A DNA stretch of 64,000 nt from Ischnura elegans (GCF_921293095.1 NW_025791658.1:8308001-8372000), one strand, 5' to 3'. Counted from the stretch's first letter, positions 1 through 12,010 are shown. Made by a program: numbers and translations. Notes: a model not told the origin generated them from the sequence alone.

Positions 1-1190
1 TAACGAGAAACTATGTCCAGTTGAGAGAGAATATAATTAGGAGTGATATTACGTAGATATGGTTTTTGTTATCCCTTAACTTAAAAGTTTAAAAAGTTTG
101 ATGATAACTTTGTTCGGTTTTGGAATTTTTTCTATTTTATTATTTCTTGCAATTCTACCGCTAAGTAACGTTACATTTTCGAAGTATTGCTGCGTTTCAC
201 TGCATCCGATGTTTTGACCCAATGCGACTGTGATCGTATCACACTTTTTTCACCTTTGACCCGACGCTTTATTCTGTTTTGATCTTATTAACTCTATTTT
301 ACGTAGCAGGCTGATTTCCTCAGATGTTCTAAAGCTTAATGCATTTCCCTCTTTTTATGAAATTTGTATTTCTCTATATGGACCCTTCATAAATATTGAT
401 AACGTTTTCTATGCATCGGCCGTGGTTTATGTAATGTTTGCTGTGTGTCTAAATGTTATTTTAAAAATAAAATATGTACAAAACCAATAAAATATGTATA
501 AAACCTTATTTGAACAACTTACTAATGAGTAAGGGTAACATGAGGATAATACATTGAAAAAACGTTTTTGTAAATCCCACTGAGCTCACTGTGACCCTTC
601 GCGACCAGTTACTTAAGTTAAGCGGTGCGACTAACTAAGGGATAATCCTATGCGGTCCAATGTGTAGTCCGACACGACAGCTCTAGTGCTAGAATCAGAT
701 TCAACGAAAGTTTAGCATGACATCACAAGGAACTGCGACAGTAAATTGGCTGAAGGGATAATGCATTATTTCAAGACATATGACGCATCGAAAATTTTCC
801 TAGAAAAAAACCATTGATAGAACGACTATAATATTAGTAAATGTATGTTCTCGAAACTATGACTATATAGGAAACTCGAAGATAATATTTTCTCAGACGG
901 CGTGAATCATATCCTTCGATTACCATCATACTATAGTAGAAGCGATCATGAGAAAAAATAAAAGAAATAGACTGCAAAACAGAGAGATTTAAAATGCCAT
1001 TCCTCCCTCGTACTATTAAGGATAGCAATGTTGTCTCAATTGAAAGGATTAATGGCAACGCTCGCTAGGATCACCCATTTCATGTTTTTTCGTAGTTTTA
1101 ACCTTGCATGTATTTGCTCTAGGAATTACTAACCATTAGCAATTTTTTATGAATAAGCATGTATATTTTTCTAGTGTGCGTAATACTTCT
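1..1190. other. anonymous AT-rich sequence
   Basis: I see no supported gene here. The only open frame above 60 codons (minus strand, 834-1058) has no domain, no neighbouring splice signals and biased AT-rich composition, so I do not call it. Confidence 0.6.
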
Positions 1191-1302
1191 TTGACTGTGC
1201 GGTGTGCATGTGGCGGTCCTCTTGCATGCTGCATGTTGGTGATTGATCACCCCTTGCCAAGCACCTTATAAGTGGCTCGCAGGGTATTATGTAGATGTAG
1301 AT
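1191..1302 (-). repeat. dispersed repeat, left inverted copy
   Basis: This block is the reverse complement, at roughly 85% identity by eye, of 1959-2070. The shared core includes TACATAATACCCTGCGAGCC and a GCATGCAGCATGC segment. It resembles the 3' ends of non-LTR elements that are scattered through insect genomes. The two copies could be independent insertions or the arms of one ~880-bp inverted-repeat element. Confidence 0.7.
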
Positions 1303-1958
1303 ATTTTTACTTAAAACGATAAAATAAGTACTTTTAGCAAATCAATCCTGTCCATTATTTTTTTGCTAAAAATTATTTTTTAAAAATTGAATAAAAAATT
1401 TGACCGGAAAGGGGATAGTGAACAAATGATTGTGCGTATTAAGAGTTTAAAGAGTTGAGGGATCATAGAATCATAGATAGATCTGAGAATCATACGGGTG
1501 AACAATAATCAATTATTGGAAGATAATTTACGGAGAGGACAAATTCAAGAGCGAAAGGACTCCCTATATAACTAAATGTGCATAATAGTCCATTCCTTTG
1601 GTATACACGCGCTTAAAGTGAGTGGCGAAGGTAATTTTTGAAGCAAAGAGGACTCCCAGGTCACAGTGGGATGTAACTATAAGTAGGACTTGGTTCGACA
1701 GAGGAACTAAAGGATGAATTTATACGGTATTATCGCCTTCCTGCCGGCGCCTGCGATGAGAAAACGTTTACGTGCAACGAGTAGCAGGAGAGTATTTTAA
1801 CCCATTATTCCCAAGACTGTATGTAGGGCTATTAACTTCGATTGTTTCGCATTTTCGCATTTATTTTGGCCTAATTAAGATGAATTTTTGGAATAAAAAT
1901 ATTCACATCATATTATATGTTTTTTTTTTAAAGCTGCGTATACGCAACATCTACATCT

Positions 1959-2070
1959 ATCTACATCTACATAATACCCTGCGAGCCACCTCTAGGGTGT
2001 TTGGCAGGGGGTGACCAATCACCAGCATGCAGCATGCATTTGGACTCCCACATGCACACCACACCGTCCA
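1959..2070 (+). repeat. dispersed repeat, right inverted copy
   Basis: This is the partner of 1191-1302 in the opposite orientation. It starts with a short CTACAT microsatellite-like run and ends near CACACCACACCGTCC. Whether the ~650 bp between the copies belongs to the same element is not clear. Confidence 0.7.
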
Positions 2071-2079
2071 AAAAACGTC

Positions 2080-4397
2080 CCGTTTAATAACAAACTATAC
2101 TACTATATGCTGTTAGAAATAATAATTGAGTTAAGAAACATGCACTAAGTTTTACATAGGTTAGTAGGCTACGCTACAAGTCATGCAATCTATTTACGAG
2201 TTCTATTGCTGCCGTTATAATCTCTTATTGATCGTGGAAAAAATGACATTCGGAATCTGTCTGTTCTACAATCTATCTCTCTTATTTTATTTATATGATC
2301 TGATCTTCCGTAGTATGTTGGCGTCCGTAAGATAAACGCTGGAAAAACTCCGGTAAGTAAATACAAAACAATTAATTTTTTTAAATTAGGTCACATCTTT
2401 TATATTTTTTTCTCGATTTGTACACTCGACATCTTCGCCGGGAGTCATCAGTATTCCTTAGGAGGAAATGCTCCATTATGCCTTTCAACGGACATGCTGG
2501 GGTGAGTCATTTTTCTTAGGATGTCTCGTATGTGCGCATCGTTTTTTAAGCTAAAGGCCATCAGTCATAAAAATACAATTATATGAATGAAAATTTCGGT
2601 GGAAATGACAAAATCAGGTCTAGAGATACTTTTTAAAGAAGTCAGTGAATCGAAGAAAATGTTAATCCGAGGTAGAAAGTTGTTCTGAGAATTAGAATTC
2701 AATAACGTTTCCTTAACGCTACGCTGCGGATTGATGGGTTAAACCTCTCTGTACGGAGGTCTTTTTTTTGGTGGAGTTACCCAGGGGTTTTCGCGCCTGA
2801 GATTTGAGACCGAATTCAACGGGGCACACGTCCACTACCCCGGCCACTGCACTTCACCCTCTAATCGTATCTTAGCACGAATCCACGTTCAACGTATTGC
2901 GGTACCTGTGTTTCATTTTTAACCAAATATTGCACTTTATTTCTAGAAATGTATTATTACCAAAGAATTACTAGCATTATTTTAAGCGATGTGGAATTTA
3001 AAACAGGTTTCTATCGTTAATGAACAACGAAGTTATTGAATTCAAGATAATAAGGCTATATTCCCAAATGTCCGTTATCTTTAACGCTAAAATTTCGTTA
3101 AAAAGTGCTTACGCACGAAGAAAGACGAAGAATTCATAACAAAGTATAAAAAAATTGTAGTAGCCGTAAAATATATCATTGAAAAAACTATTGACACAAT
3201 AAGCAACTCGCATCGAATTACTGCGATGAGCAGTATCATGAATTAGAAGAAGGGTCGGGCTAAAATTCCGAAAATTGGCCATGAGGACCCGATAAGCTGT
3301 AAGGGTGTAAGGCCGGGCCTGAAATGGTCTGACGATTGCTACTTTAGCGGTCGCATCTCTCCGTTTGCGTTGAAAAATCCACGACAGCTACATACACGAC
3401 GTCAGGTCATCTACGTATGAAAATGACCGTCGGATCAACCCGACGGTCGGAGCGAATGAGTTGAATTACAATAAAGCCAATGGATATGAACTGATCTCAC
3501 CTAGAAAGGGCACTTATTTAGAAAGGGGAATATAATAATAATAGAAGATAAAAAAAAATACGGTCAAGACTCACGTTTAATGAAGAAAATCGGATGTGGA
3601 AAGACTATAATGGCCCAGTGTCTGCTGTCCCCGGTTGACGTCTACGGCTCTGTCCGGAACTACCGCCCTTTTTGTAGACCGTATCAATAAGGATAGGGGT
3701 GAGTGCGCCTTAGCTACTGCGCATCTAGTTGGGATTGGTTTCTTTGTGTCACGTGACGCATGGAGGATGCAGAAACCTCGCCGTAAGATAAAATTGGCAT
3801 TTCCGTCAAGGAAAGTAGGCTGTTAAGTGAAACGCGTAAATCTGTGAATTCACAGAGAAATAATGGTATTTATTTCTTTCCTCGAGTTTTCTCCTTTGTT
3901 ACACTAAATTTTGTGGGTAGTTTATAATATTCTATACCATTAATTTCTAAAATACAGTCGAGTCTAAATGGTGAATGTTTTGCTATGCATGAAGCTGCAA
4001 TAAATCTTACCGTAATGGAAAAGGAATTCCTTTTCTTTCCTAATTATTTTTCGATGGATTCTTCGGAATATCTTACTGTTCACCCTATTTCCGTAATTTT
4101 ATTTTCATTTCTTTTATATTGGAATTTATATAGTGTGTTTGATTGTTGAATGTTCCTTGAAATGGGAATATTATCCTTTTACGATTCCCTTTGGTATATT
4201 GAGTATTATTACAATTATTTCTCACCTTTTACTCGTAAGAATGTAAACATTGTCTCTTTAGCCTTCCAGATAATGAAGAAAAATGATGTTATGTGTATTA
4301 AATGTGAGGAGAGAAGATTTCCTGCTCAGCTATAGCGACTAAATATGTTTGACACATTTCACAATGGAATCCTTTGACAGATAGAATTTCTGTCCTC
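2080..4397. other. anonymous sequence
   Basis: No gene is supported. Apart from a possible tRNA-like segment near 2.8 kb, I see no coding domain. The small open frames at 3635-3826 and 4150-4335 have no recognisable features. Confidence 0.5.
2790..2850 (-). repeat. possible tRNA-derived SINE head
   Basis: On the minus strand there is an A-box-like GGCCGGGGTAGTGG segment followed about 35 bases later by a B-box-like GGTCTCAAATCTC. This spacing is normal for a pol III internal promoter. The flanks do not fold into a full tRNA, so a degenerate SINE or chance are both possible. Confidence 0.3.
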
Positions 4398-4408
4398 ATT
4401 TGCGGAAA
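4398..4408. repeat. target-site duplication, left (RTE LINE)
   Basis: The 11-bp ATTTGCGGAAA here is repeated exactly at 7731-7741. Together the two copies bracket a 3.3-kb LINE and fix both its ends. Confidence 0.85.
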
Positions 4409-4595
4409 CCTTTCCCTTGGGCTACAACCTTGTCGCGGTGGAAAGGCTTGCGCGATCCTATGACCCCTAGAGCTGCACTGGCGGGATTAATTCTAAATTA
4501 TTCCCGGTAGGGCCACCCATGCCAGATAGGTCGAAGGGTAGGAGCCAGACGAAAGGTAGTCCACGTGATGGTGTCACGTAAAAAACACTGCTGGA

Positions 4596-6077
4596 ATGGA
4601 AGTGGGAAACCCTACCAACTATCTCTTCCCTGAACACATGGAGTACAACCAAATGAGCCTCGGAATCTCATCGCCCGGGACCCGTCCGCAAAGGGCGGGT
4701 TTCGGGCACGGCAGCGAGGTCGGCAAGGTCCTCGGGGTCGCCAACATGCGAAATCCTTGCAGAGACTTATCATCATCATCATCAGCTGCAGCAGCAATGG
4801 AGAAGGAAGAAAAGAAGACCAAGAAGATGGAGAAGAAGAAGTCGGCTATAAATGTGGGGACGTGGAATGTGAGGACTATGATGAGGGCGGGAAAGTTAGA
4901 AAATATCAAAAGGGAAATGGATAAAGGGAGGATAGATATATTAGGATTATGCGAGGTGAGGTGGAGGGATGGCGGGGACTATTGGAGTGATGAGTATAGG
5001 GTTATATATAGTGGAGGGGAAGAGAGCCAGCGAGGGGTAGCTTTAGTATTTAACGGGAAGATGGGTAAGCGTGCGGTAGGTATAGACAAGGTAAGCGATT
5101 GGATTCTGGCGGTAGAAATCGAGGCGCGGCCCACCAACCTGGTGGTGGTCCAAGTTTACATGCCCACTAGCAATCATAGGGAAGAAGAAGTAGATGAGGT
5201 GTATGAACAGCTCGAGGAAATAATTAGAGACACACCGGGTAAGAAAAATCTGGTAGTGATGGGGGACTGGAATGCCTCAGTGGGGGAAGGGAGGGATGGG
5301 CACGAAATAGGAGATTTTGGTCTAGGAATACGAAACGACAGGGGAGAGAAAGCAGCAGAATTTTGTAGGAGAAACAAATTATTCATCACTAACACGTGGT
5401 TCAATCATCACAAAGGGCGAAGGTACACGTGGAAAAGTCCAGGGGATGTGGGGAGATATCAAATAGACTACATTATGGTAAGGCAGAGGTTTAGGAATAG
5501 TGTGAAAAACTCGCGCAGCTTCCCCGCAGCGGATGCGGATTCGGACCACAATCTAGTACTCATGAAATGCAATGTAAGATTCAAAAGACTTATGAAAGTT
5601 AGGAAGGCGAAGAAATGGAACGTAGAAGCCCTGAAGGGGAGTATGAGGAGAGAATATCAGGAACTAGTGGACATTAGTATACGGGAGATTGAAAGTACTA
5701 AGACTGTTGAGGAAAGATGGGATAATATTAAAACGGGAATAGTCAAAGCGGCGGAGAAGTCAATTGGTTACGTTGACAGTAGAAGGATAATGAAGCCGTG
5801 GGTAACGGAGAACATGATAAGGGAAATGGAGGAGAGGAGGAAGTGGAAGAACGTGGACACGGAACCGGGAAAAAGAATGTATAGGGAACTGAATAATCGA
5901 TTACGACGTGAAACTAAGAGGGCAAGGGAGGCTTGGTGGAAAAGACAGTGTGAGGAAATGGAAAAGTTCCAGAAGGATGGAGAAATAGGCGCGTTGTACG
6001 CCAAAGTTAAGTCGCTATCGGGCGGCAAAGAGGACAAGCCATGTCTAAAATTAAGGCTAAAGATGGGAGGATGCTAA
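4596..6077 (+). CDS. RTE polyprotein, N-terminal half: AP endonuclease
   Basis: This 493-residue frame carries the apurinic-like endonuclease that nicks target DNA for reverse transcription. The domain spans about residues 85-325. It opens with GTWNVRTM, has a metal-binding Glu in LGLCEVRW, then VYMPTS, GDWNAS (catalytic Asp/Asn) and an AADADSDHNLV block with the C-terminal SDH. All these key residues are present. After the domain come about 150 Lys/Arg/Glu-rich residues linking to the RT, ending at an out-of-frame tail (KLRLKMGGC) caused by a frame change. The chosen ATG lies ~190 bp inside the element. The first ~80 residues, including a Ser-rich run and a Lys/Glu run, are not conserved, so initiation further downstream is possible. 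Confidence 0.9.
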   Translation: MEVGNPTNYLFPEHMEYNQMSLGISSPGTRPQRAGFGHGSEVGKVLGVANMRNPCRDLSSSSSAAAAMEKEEKKTKKMEKKKSAINVGTWNVRTMMRAGKLENIKREMDKGRIDILGLCEVRWRDGGDYWSDEYRVIYSGGEESQRGVALVFNGKMGKRAVGIDKVSDWILAVEIEARPTNLVVVQVYMPTSNHREEEVDEVYEQLEEIIRDTPGKKNLVVMGDWNASVGEGRDGHEIGDFGLGIRNDRGEKAAEFCRRNKLFITNTWFNHHKGRRYTWKSPGDVGRYQIDYIMVRQRFRNSVKNSRSFPAADADSDHNLVLMKCNVRFKRLMKVRKAKKWNVEALKGSMRREYQELVDISIREIESTKTVEERWDNIKTGIVKAAEKSIGYVDSRRIMKPWVTENMIREMEERRKWKNVDTEPGKRMYRELNNRLRRETKRAREAWWKRQCEEMEKFQKDGEIGALYAKVKSLSGGKEDKPCLKLRLKMGGC

Positions 6078-7708
6078 CCGAGCGAGAAGAGGTACAGAGT
6101 AGATGGAAGGAATACGTGGAGGACCTGTATGACGGAATGAACAGACCAGAGAGATTGACTCTAGAGGAGGAAAGTGCAGTGGAGGAGGATAATCTTGGGC
6201 CGGGGATATTAGATTCGGAAATAGAGAGAGCACTTCGTGATATGAAGGCTAGGAAAGCAGTAGGCGTGGACAATATCCCGTGTGAGCTTCTGAAGAATCT
6301 AGGGAAGGAAGGTAAGAATAGGTTTTTCGAACTAGTGCGCAGGATCTATGAGGAGGGATGCTGGCCGGAAGATTACGTGAAGACGGTTTTAATTCCGCTT
6401 CCGAAAAAGAAGAAATCTGTGGAATGCGGAGATTATAGGACTATCAGATTAATATCGCATGCGGCGAAAGTGGTGCTGAGGATATTGAACAGACGAATGG
6501 AGGCGAGGGCAAACAAGTATTTGGGCGAAGATCAATTTGGTTTCAGAAAGGGGAAGTCAACTCGTGATGCAATAGCAATAATGAGGTCCCTCGTGGAGAT
6601 GAACCTAGAATACGACCAGGACGTATATGCGTGTTTCGTGGATTTTGAAAAAGCGTTTGATAGAGTGAACTGGGTAAAGTTAATGGATATTCTCAAGAGA
6701 ATAGGTGTAGATTGGAGGGATAGACGACTGATTCGTAATCTGTATATGGCCCAGACTGCGCAAGTGAGGGTAGCGGACGGAGAATCCGGGTGGGCAAGCA
6801 TTGGCCGAGGTGTGAGGCAAGGCTGTCCTCTATCGCCGCTGCTCTTTAACGTGTACGCTGAAGAGATGGTAAGGGAAGCATGGGATGAGTTAGAAGCTGG
6901 AATAAAAGTGGGAGGAATGATGTTCAAATCAGTGAGATTCGCGGATGATCAGGCGCTGATTAGCCAGTCAGCAAGGGGGCTTCAGGCTCTAGTGGATGCG
7001 TTATACGAGCGTTGCGAGGAATATGGGATGAAGATTAATCACAAGAAAACTAAGGTTATGCGGTTTTGTAAAGCATCACGAACGAGGAATGTGAGACTTA
7101 AGATAAAGATGGGTGGTGAAAAACTTGAGCAGGTTGAGCAATTCAACTATTTAGGCAGTACGTTAGAGGAAAACGGATACAGTAGTAAGGACATTAGGAA
7201 GAGAATTGCATTAGCGAAGGAGGCGTTCATGAACCGGAAGGAGCTTCTAAGAGGATCGTTATGTAAGAGTTTAAAGAAAAGGTTAGTGAAGAGTTTGATC
7301 TGGAGTGTAGCTCTCTACGGTGCGGAAACGTGGACACTAAGGAAAGAAGACGAGAGAAGATTGGAGGCGTTCGAGATGTGGGTATGGAGAAGAATGGAGA
7401 GGGTGAAATGGACGGAGAGGAAAAGGAACGACGAAGTGCTGGATATGGTTGGCGAGGAGAGGCAGCTTTTAGATGAGATACGGAGGAGACAGAAGGTATG
7501 GATGGAGTTAGTGCTTAGTGGTGAGGGGATGTTGAAAATGGTGCTAGAGGGTAGAATGTTGGGGAAACGAGGGAGGGGAAGGAAAAGAATAGGATTTTTA
7601 GACAGATTGAAAGAGAGTAGGCCTTACTGTGAGTTAAAGAAGGCAGTGCTGGAAGGAAAGGGAGGCTCCCAGATCACTTCTTGCGTACTCCATGGAAACC
7701 TACCTTAA
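6041..7708 (+). CDS. RTE polyprotein, C-terminal half: reverse transcriptase
   Basis: This 555-codon frame overlaps the end of the endonuclease frame by 37 bp in a different register. In an intact RTE element the two are one protein, so the initial ATG is probably an internal Met. RT motifs in order are the FGFRKGKSTRDAI region, VDFEKAFDRVNW (motif A), GVRQGCPLSPLLFN (motif B) and RFADD (motif C, catalytic Asp pair). They are followed by the KTKVMRF and FNYLGSTL blocks, then LYGAETWTLRK and a basic GKRGRGRKR tail. No internal stop is seen, and the catalytic residues are intact. The frame change could be a one-base indel in this copy or an assembly error. Confidence 0.92.
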   Translation: MSKIKAKDGRMLTEREEVQSRWKEYVEDLYDGMNRPERLTLEEESAVEEDNLGPGILDSEIERALRDMKARKAVGVDNIPCELLKNLGKEGKNRFFELVRRIYEEGCWPEDYVKTVLIPLPKKKKSVECGDYRTIRLISHAAKVVLRILNRRMEARANKYLGEDQFGFRKGKSTRDAIAIMRSLVEMNLEYDQDVYACFVDFEKAFDRVNWVKLMDILKRIGVDWRDRRLIRNLYMAQTAQVRVADGESGWASIGRGVRQGCPLSPLLFNVYAEEMVREAWDELEAGIKVGGMMFKSVRFADDQALISQSARGLQALVDALYERCEEYGMKINHKKTKVMRFCKASRTRNVRLKIKMGGEKLEQVEQFNYLGSTLEENGYSSKDIRKRIALAKEAFMNRKELLRGSLCKSLKKRLVKSLIWSVALYGAETWTLRKEDERRLEAFEMWVWRRMERVKWTERKRNDEVLDMVGEERQLLDEIRRRQKVWMELVLSGEGMLKMVLEGRMLGKRGRGRKRIGFLDRLKESRPYCELKKAVLEGKGGSQITSCVLHGNLP

Positions 7709-7730
7709 TCGGTAGAATACTATAATAATA

Positions 7731-7741
7731 ATTTGCGGAAA
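7731..7741. repeat. target-site duplication, right (RTE LINE)
   Basis: This is an exact copy of the 11-bp sequence at 4398-4408. It immediately follows the ATAATAATA tail of the LINE. Confidence 0.85.
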
Positions 7742-7869
7742 GCTACCACCCTCGCTGGGACAACGAGTTTTCATTCACTTATATCTTTGGCGCAAAAAAC
7801 GTAGGAAACCACTTGAAAAAAATCGTGAGTAAGGTGACAAAGCTTTAAGTATTAATTCTCTTTCTCTGA

Positions 7870-8092
7870 AGGTAAACCGCTTAGCGCAACCCTTGGTTCA
7901 GCGGCAACAAATGATGGCTTAGGGGAGCCCTTCGAGGATACAACACACCGGAGTTAGGACCCAGCAATTCAACTGATACTCCCGATCACCCGGGGAGGTG
8001 TTTAGATGTGAGGGAAAAAGGAAAGAGGCGCCGCCGCGAAAGGAGCCCGACGATGCCTCTGGGATAGGGATAGGGTAGGGATAGGGTTAGAG
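7870..8092. repeat. GC-rich dispersed repeat with TAGGG run
   Basis: This is a GC-rich island in AT-rich surroundings. A segment around GGAGCCCGACGATGCCTC recurs in reverse complement, diverged, near 27.99-28.10 kb inside the pogo element. It is therefore a dispersed repeat, probably SINE-like. The TAGGG-rich run at 8061-8090 is irregular and not a telomere. Confidence 0.45.
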
Positions 8093-8405
8093 AAACTTTC
8101 CGAACTTAGGCAATATTAATGGGTGATTATAAAGAGATGTTTTCTTGAGCTTTGTGATTAATACATGTATTGGCAATCTCAGACGTCGTAATACTCGTAT
8201 AGAATCCCTTTAACGTCGCATGGAATGGCATTGCATGGTCGCCATGATGGCCCTTTTCAAATGCGATTAAAATTGACCATAAACATTCGTATAAACTGGG
8301 GTTTCGAAAACCAAATAATTTGTATGTTATGAATACACTAATGGTGGGTGTCGAATCGCAATAAATAACTTTCGTTTCCTTTGATGAAGGTAAATTGCTC
8401 TATTG
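8093..8405. repeat. dispersed repeat family A, copy 1
   Basis: This block aligns with 11.69-12.01 kb over ~310 bp. Shared landmarks include AAACTTTCCGA, AACCAAATAATTTGTAT and ATACACTAATGGTGGGT. No coding capacity is seen. Confidence 0.7.
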
Positions 8406-11400
8406 CACATTTAATGCACGAATTAGAAATTACTTAGAATGACCATACTAAATGTTGTCTATGTGCAAGATTATAGTATCCTCGTGGCATTCAATGTCCA
8501 GTTGGCTCAACATCGCTTCATAGAAAGTATACAGTACACGGTAAGGGTTGCATGGCAAGAATGAAGCTTGTCTCAACCTCATGAGGGCTGTTAATAAGTA
8601 AAATATTCATGAAACAAATTTAAATTCTAACCGGTTACATGCGGTCTGAGAGAATACTGCGTTCCTTAAATTGTGAAGATTTCGAAAATTGTCATTTCAA
8701 AATGTCCATAACCCTCGTGAGCGTATTTACTTAGCATAATAGGGACATATCACTCTAATAATGTAACGTTCTCATTATTTATTTCAAAAAATTCGCAACT
8801 AAATTTTAGTAGCGGTTTCTGAGACCTCACGTCAACAAATTGGAAAAACCAAGGAACGTAATGCTGGTGGAAATGAATCAAACAGTTGTTAGCCGAGAAT
8901 TCCTTGTGATTTTTCAAGAATAATGATAAAAAATTTTTAAGGGAGCATTTTTATTTGTACAACGTGGATAATTTACTTCTTAATTTAAAAAAGTACCATG
9001 ATCACAATAATGACTCTAGTATTTTTTATATCAGTTTTTATCCTGTTTCAAAAAACAATTTTTACCAAAAAGTTGGTTCTTATTTGGAATGCATGATATT
9101 AAATATAAACTTTGTAATAGTTGAGATGTCAAAGAAACATTAAACGAAACAGTAAAAATGACTTTGCAATGTTTTACGAATTTTTGTTTCGGTCTCCCAG
9201 ACCGCACGTCACGGGTAGTGTATCAATAATTGCACGTCACTGGTTAAGTTAAGTTAAGAAATTAATGCCTAGCATTTTGAAACTCTTAATGCCACAACAA
9301 CAAATAAATAAAGCATGCTTCATCAACGTAAGGTGACGGTAATACTACAAATGTATAACTTTATTACGGATAATAATTGACTTTCCATCGGACAATAGTG
9401 ATACTACTTCTCTGACGCAATGAGTCGCTCTTATTTGTATCGGAAATCAATTTTATCATTGATTGTTACAAAAGCCCTAAAAAAATATATGCCTTGAACT
9501 CTGTGTTTTCCAGAAATGTAGACCAGCATACTAATGGATAATAACTACGCGTAAACTAGATATCCGTTAAATAAATTTGAGAAGTGAATGCATTGCATCT
9601 TGAAAATCGTGATAATACAACAGCAATTAAAGAAAGCATGCGTATTCAACGTTACTCGAAAGTAATACCACGAAAATAAACAAATTCGACTATATTGCGA
9701 ACAATAATGAACTTTCCCCAGCCCTTCTCTGCGAGTTATCAGTATCGGAAATAGTTCCTTTAACTGATTTATATAAATAATCCAAATGACTCGGTGCCTG
9801 GGACTCTGTATCTTCCTCGAATGCGGATTTGCGCAACAAAGTCGCGATATTGTTTCCTCAACTTCTTTCCCAAATTTCATGCGGAAGTTGGGAAAGCTGT
9901 TGTTTCCGAGGCCGCAGGAAGTAAAACAAACATCAAAACGGAAAATGAGTCGTCCCAGTGTCGGTGACTGGTATCACAAAATAAACTGATCGAGTTGCGA
10001 AAGTAATGCGATTATCTTTTTGAAAAGGATTTTATTTTACCGAATTCCACAAGCGCTTCAAAATCATTCCGATAATAACACTTGGGCTTTTACATATTTT
10101 TTCAGTAAATCCGCCATGACTGATAGTGATCACGGGGGGCTTTTTCAAGGACCACTCGAAAGATCATCGTCACGAATGGTTGTATCACTCAATAGAAAAT
10201 ATATTGACTGCCTCATGACATTCGCCATCCTGACATCAATAGAAAAATTCATGTGAATGGCCATATAGAAAGCTTTGCGTTACTTTAATGTTGAATGCTA
10301 ATGTCGGTAGAAAGATGCTATCATAATGCAATGGTCATTGAAATTATAACTGACCGGTGAATAAAGACCGATAAATTGAGTTCCGTACACGTCCCTGAAG
10401 CCATTTTCAAGTGGCCCAAAAAACGATTACTAGCAAAATTTATTACTTCAGAGAGCATATAATCAAGGAAATGAAGTTCAAATTAGTGCAATTCCTTGCA
10501 ATAGAAGGGATTATACTTCTAAATATTATGTTAGGTTTACAATGCAAGGGGTGTAAGAAAGGCTTTCACCAAATTTTACCACAAAGCGCTGAATAATTTC
10601 GCCACTAGAATCGTTTTTAAAGTTTCAACTTGAATTCCGCGCCAAAAACGCATTTCTCGGAAAACGCCATGTTGATGACGTATCGACCTAATTATATATG
10701 CATCAAATATATAAGGAGTGCATTGTAATCAACGTTATTTCGATTATAAAGAAATGTAACATCAAACGGAGAACTTAAAATGCGCGGGAGGATGCCTTCC
10801 GTATGAATAATTGTTGTGTGCCAAGTGACTCTACCTCTCGTTAAACAAGAGTAAGGTATTTTTTGTTGTGCCAAACGACCTAGAGCGAAGAAGGCCGTGG
10901 TAAAACGCTGCACGAAAACAGCATATACCTTCACAAATACGTTGTTATAGAAAATTGTGTGGGCCATTTTAATATGAGTCACTTCTTCTTCTCAAAGGAA
11001 TTTAGTTTTCATCACTCCTTTTGTTGCCTTTGGGTAAAAATCGCAAAAATTTAGTAACTGGTTCAATACGTACGCACTATACAGGAAATGTTACATTTTA
11101 ATCGCCAGTAAATCCTTTTTACCTCTATTTATTATGGATGTTATCACTATTTTTGTGTAGATACTGCATATATTCCCCGGTTTTCACACTTTGTTTCTAT
11201 GGTGCGAATTAAAAGACAAGCACTGCGACGGAAAGGGTTTTCGACGTTAACCTAATGAAATGACAAGGAGTCCAAAGTAGCATACGATGATCTCAAATTT
11301 GTACCCCAGGAAATACTACGATATGGTATTACTCACAAAAAGCAAGAATAAGCTCAACAGGGTTGTTTCCTATTATTTTTTTATTGCCCAAATCGAAAGA

Positions 11401-11569
11401 TTATTACTCCTGGAGTACGTATTTCACGCTTTTAGATTTTTAAATGACGATATCTATTTTTAGCTATTAAATAAAAATTGAAAATTTTCAAGTGCGCGAA
11501 AACGCGACGGCTAAGTATTCATGCTGGGAAACTCCGTGTGACGTCATTCTGGTTCCCGCTGTCGGCGTA
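8406..11569. other. anonymous sequence with a diverged internal duplication
   Basis: No gene is supported. The stretches 9290-9520 and 9585-9830 resemble each other (AAAGCATGC followed by TCAACGT, and later ATCGGAAAT), which suggests an old ~300-bp tandem duplication. Small open frames such as 9545-9880 (minus) and 10020-10256 show no domain. Confidence 0.45.
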
Positions 11570-12010
11570 TCTGATGACCTTGGGGCGAGGATTTGATCGA
11601 TGTTAGGATGCAGGCTGCTAGCAGGTAGCAGAGTATCCTGCTAGCAGGTAGCGCTTGGCTTAAATAAGGATTATTAATACCTTATGAAACTAAGGAAACT
11701 TTCCGACATTAGCCAGTTTTAATAGGTGATTATTAAGAGATGTTTCCCTGAGCTCCGTGCCTCACGTGTGCATCGGTAATCTCAGATGATGTAAAACTCC
11801 TATCCACTCGTATAGAAACTAGATCCATGAGACGTCACGTGGAGTGGCAATGCATGGGCGCCAATCTGACCTTTTTCAAATGTGGTTAAAATTGACCATT
11901 GCCATTCGTTTAAACTGGGATTTCTAAAACCAAATAATTTGTATATTATAAATACACTAATGGTGGGTAACGAATCAATGCCTTTCGTTTTCTTTCCTGA
12001 AGGAAACTTA
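11570..12010. repeat. dispersed repeat family A, copy 2
   Basis: This is the longest copy. It includes an extra 5' part (GCTAGCAGGTAG twice, then AAATAAGGATTATTAATACC) that it shares with the third copy at 33.7 kb. The 3' part matches 8093-8405. It is a non-coding mobile repeat of unknown class, possibly a SINE. Confidence 0.7.

Larger units (their letters stand above)
4409..7730 (+). mobile_element. near full-length RTE/BovB-type non-LTR retrotransposon
   Basis: The element is 3,322 bp, the normal size of an RTE element. It lies between perfect 11-bp target-site duplications. It has a ~190-bp 5' untranslated region, an AP-type endonuclease, a reverse transcriptase and an RTE-type C-terminal tail, and it ends in a short ATAATAATA run rather than poly(A), which is typical of RTE elements. 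The organisation and the LYGAETWTLRK / FEMWVWRRM motifs match the BovB/RTE clade. One frame change near 6.03-6.06 kb separates the two reading frames; otherwise the element looks young. The complete 5' end suggests that it was a source-competent copy until recently. Confidence 0.93.

Noticed and set aside
6532..6927. 131-codon minus-strand frame
   Set aside because: It is antisense to the RTE reverse transcriptase, whose motifs are unambiguous.
8061..8090. TAGGG-rich run as an interstitial telomere
   Set aside because: The spacing is irregular (GGGATA/GGGTA/GGGTTA mixed) and the insect motif TTAGG is not repeated cleanly. It is part of a dispersed repeat.
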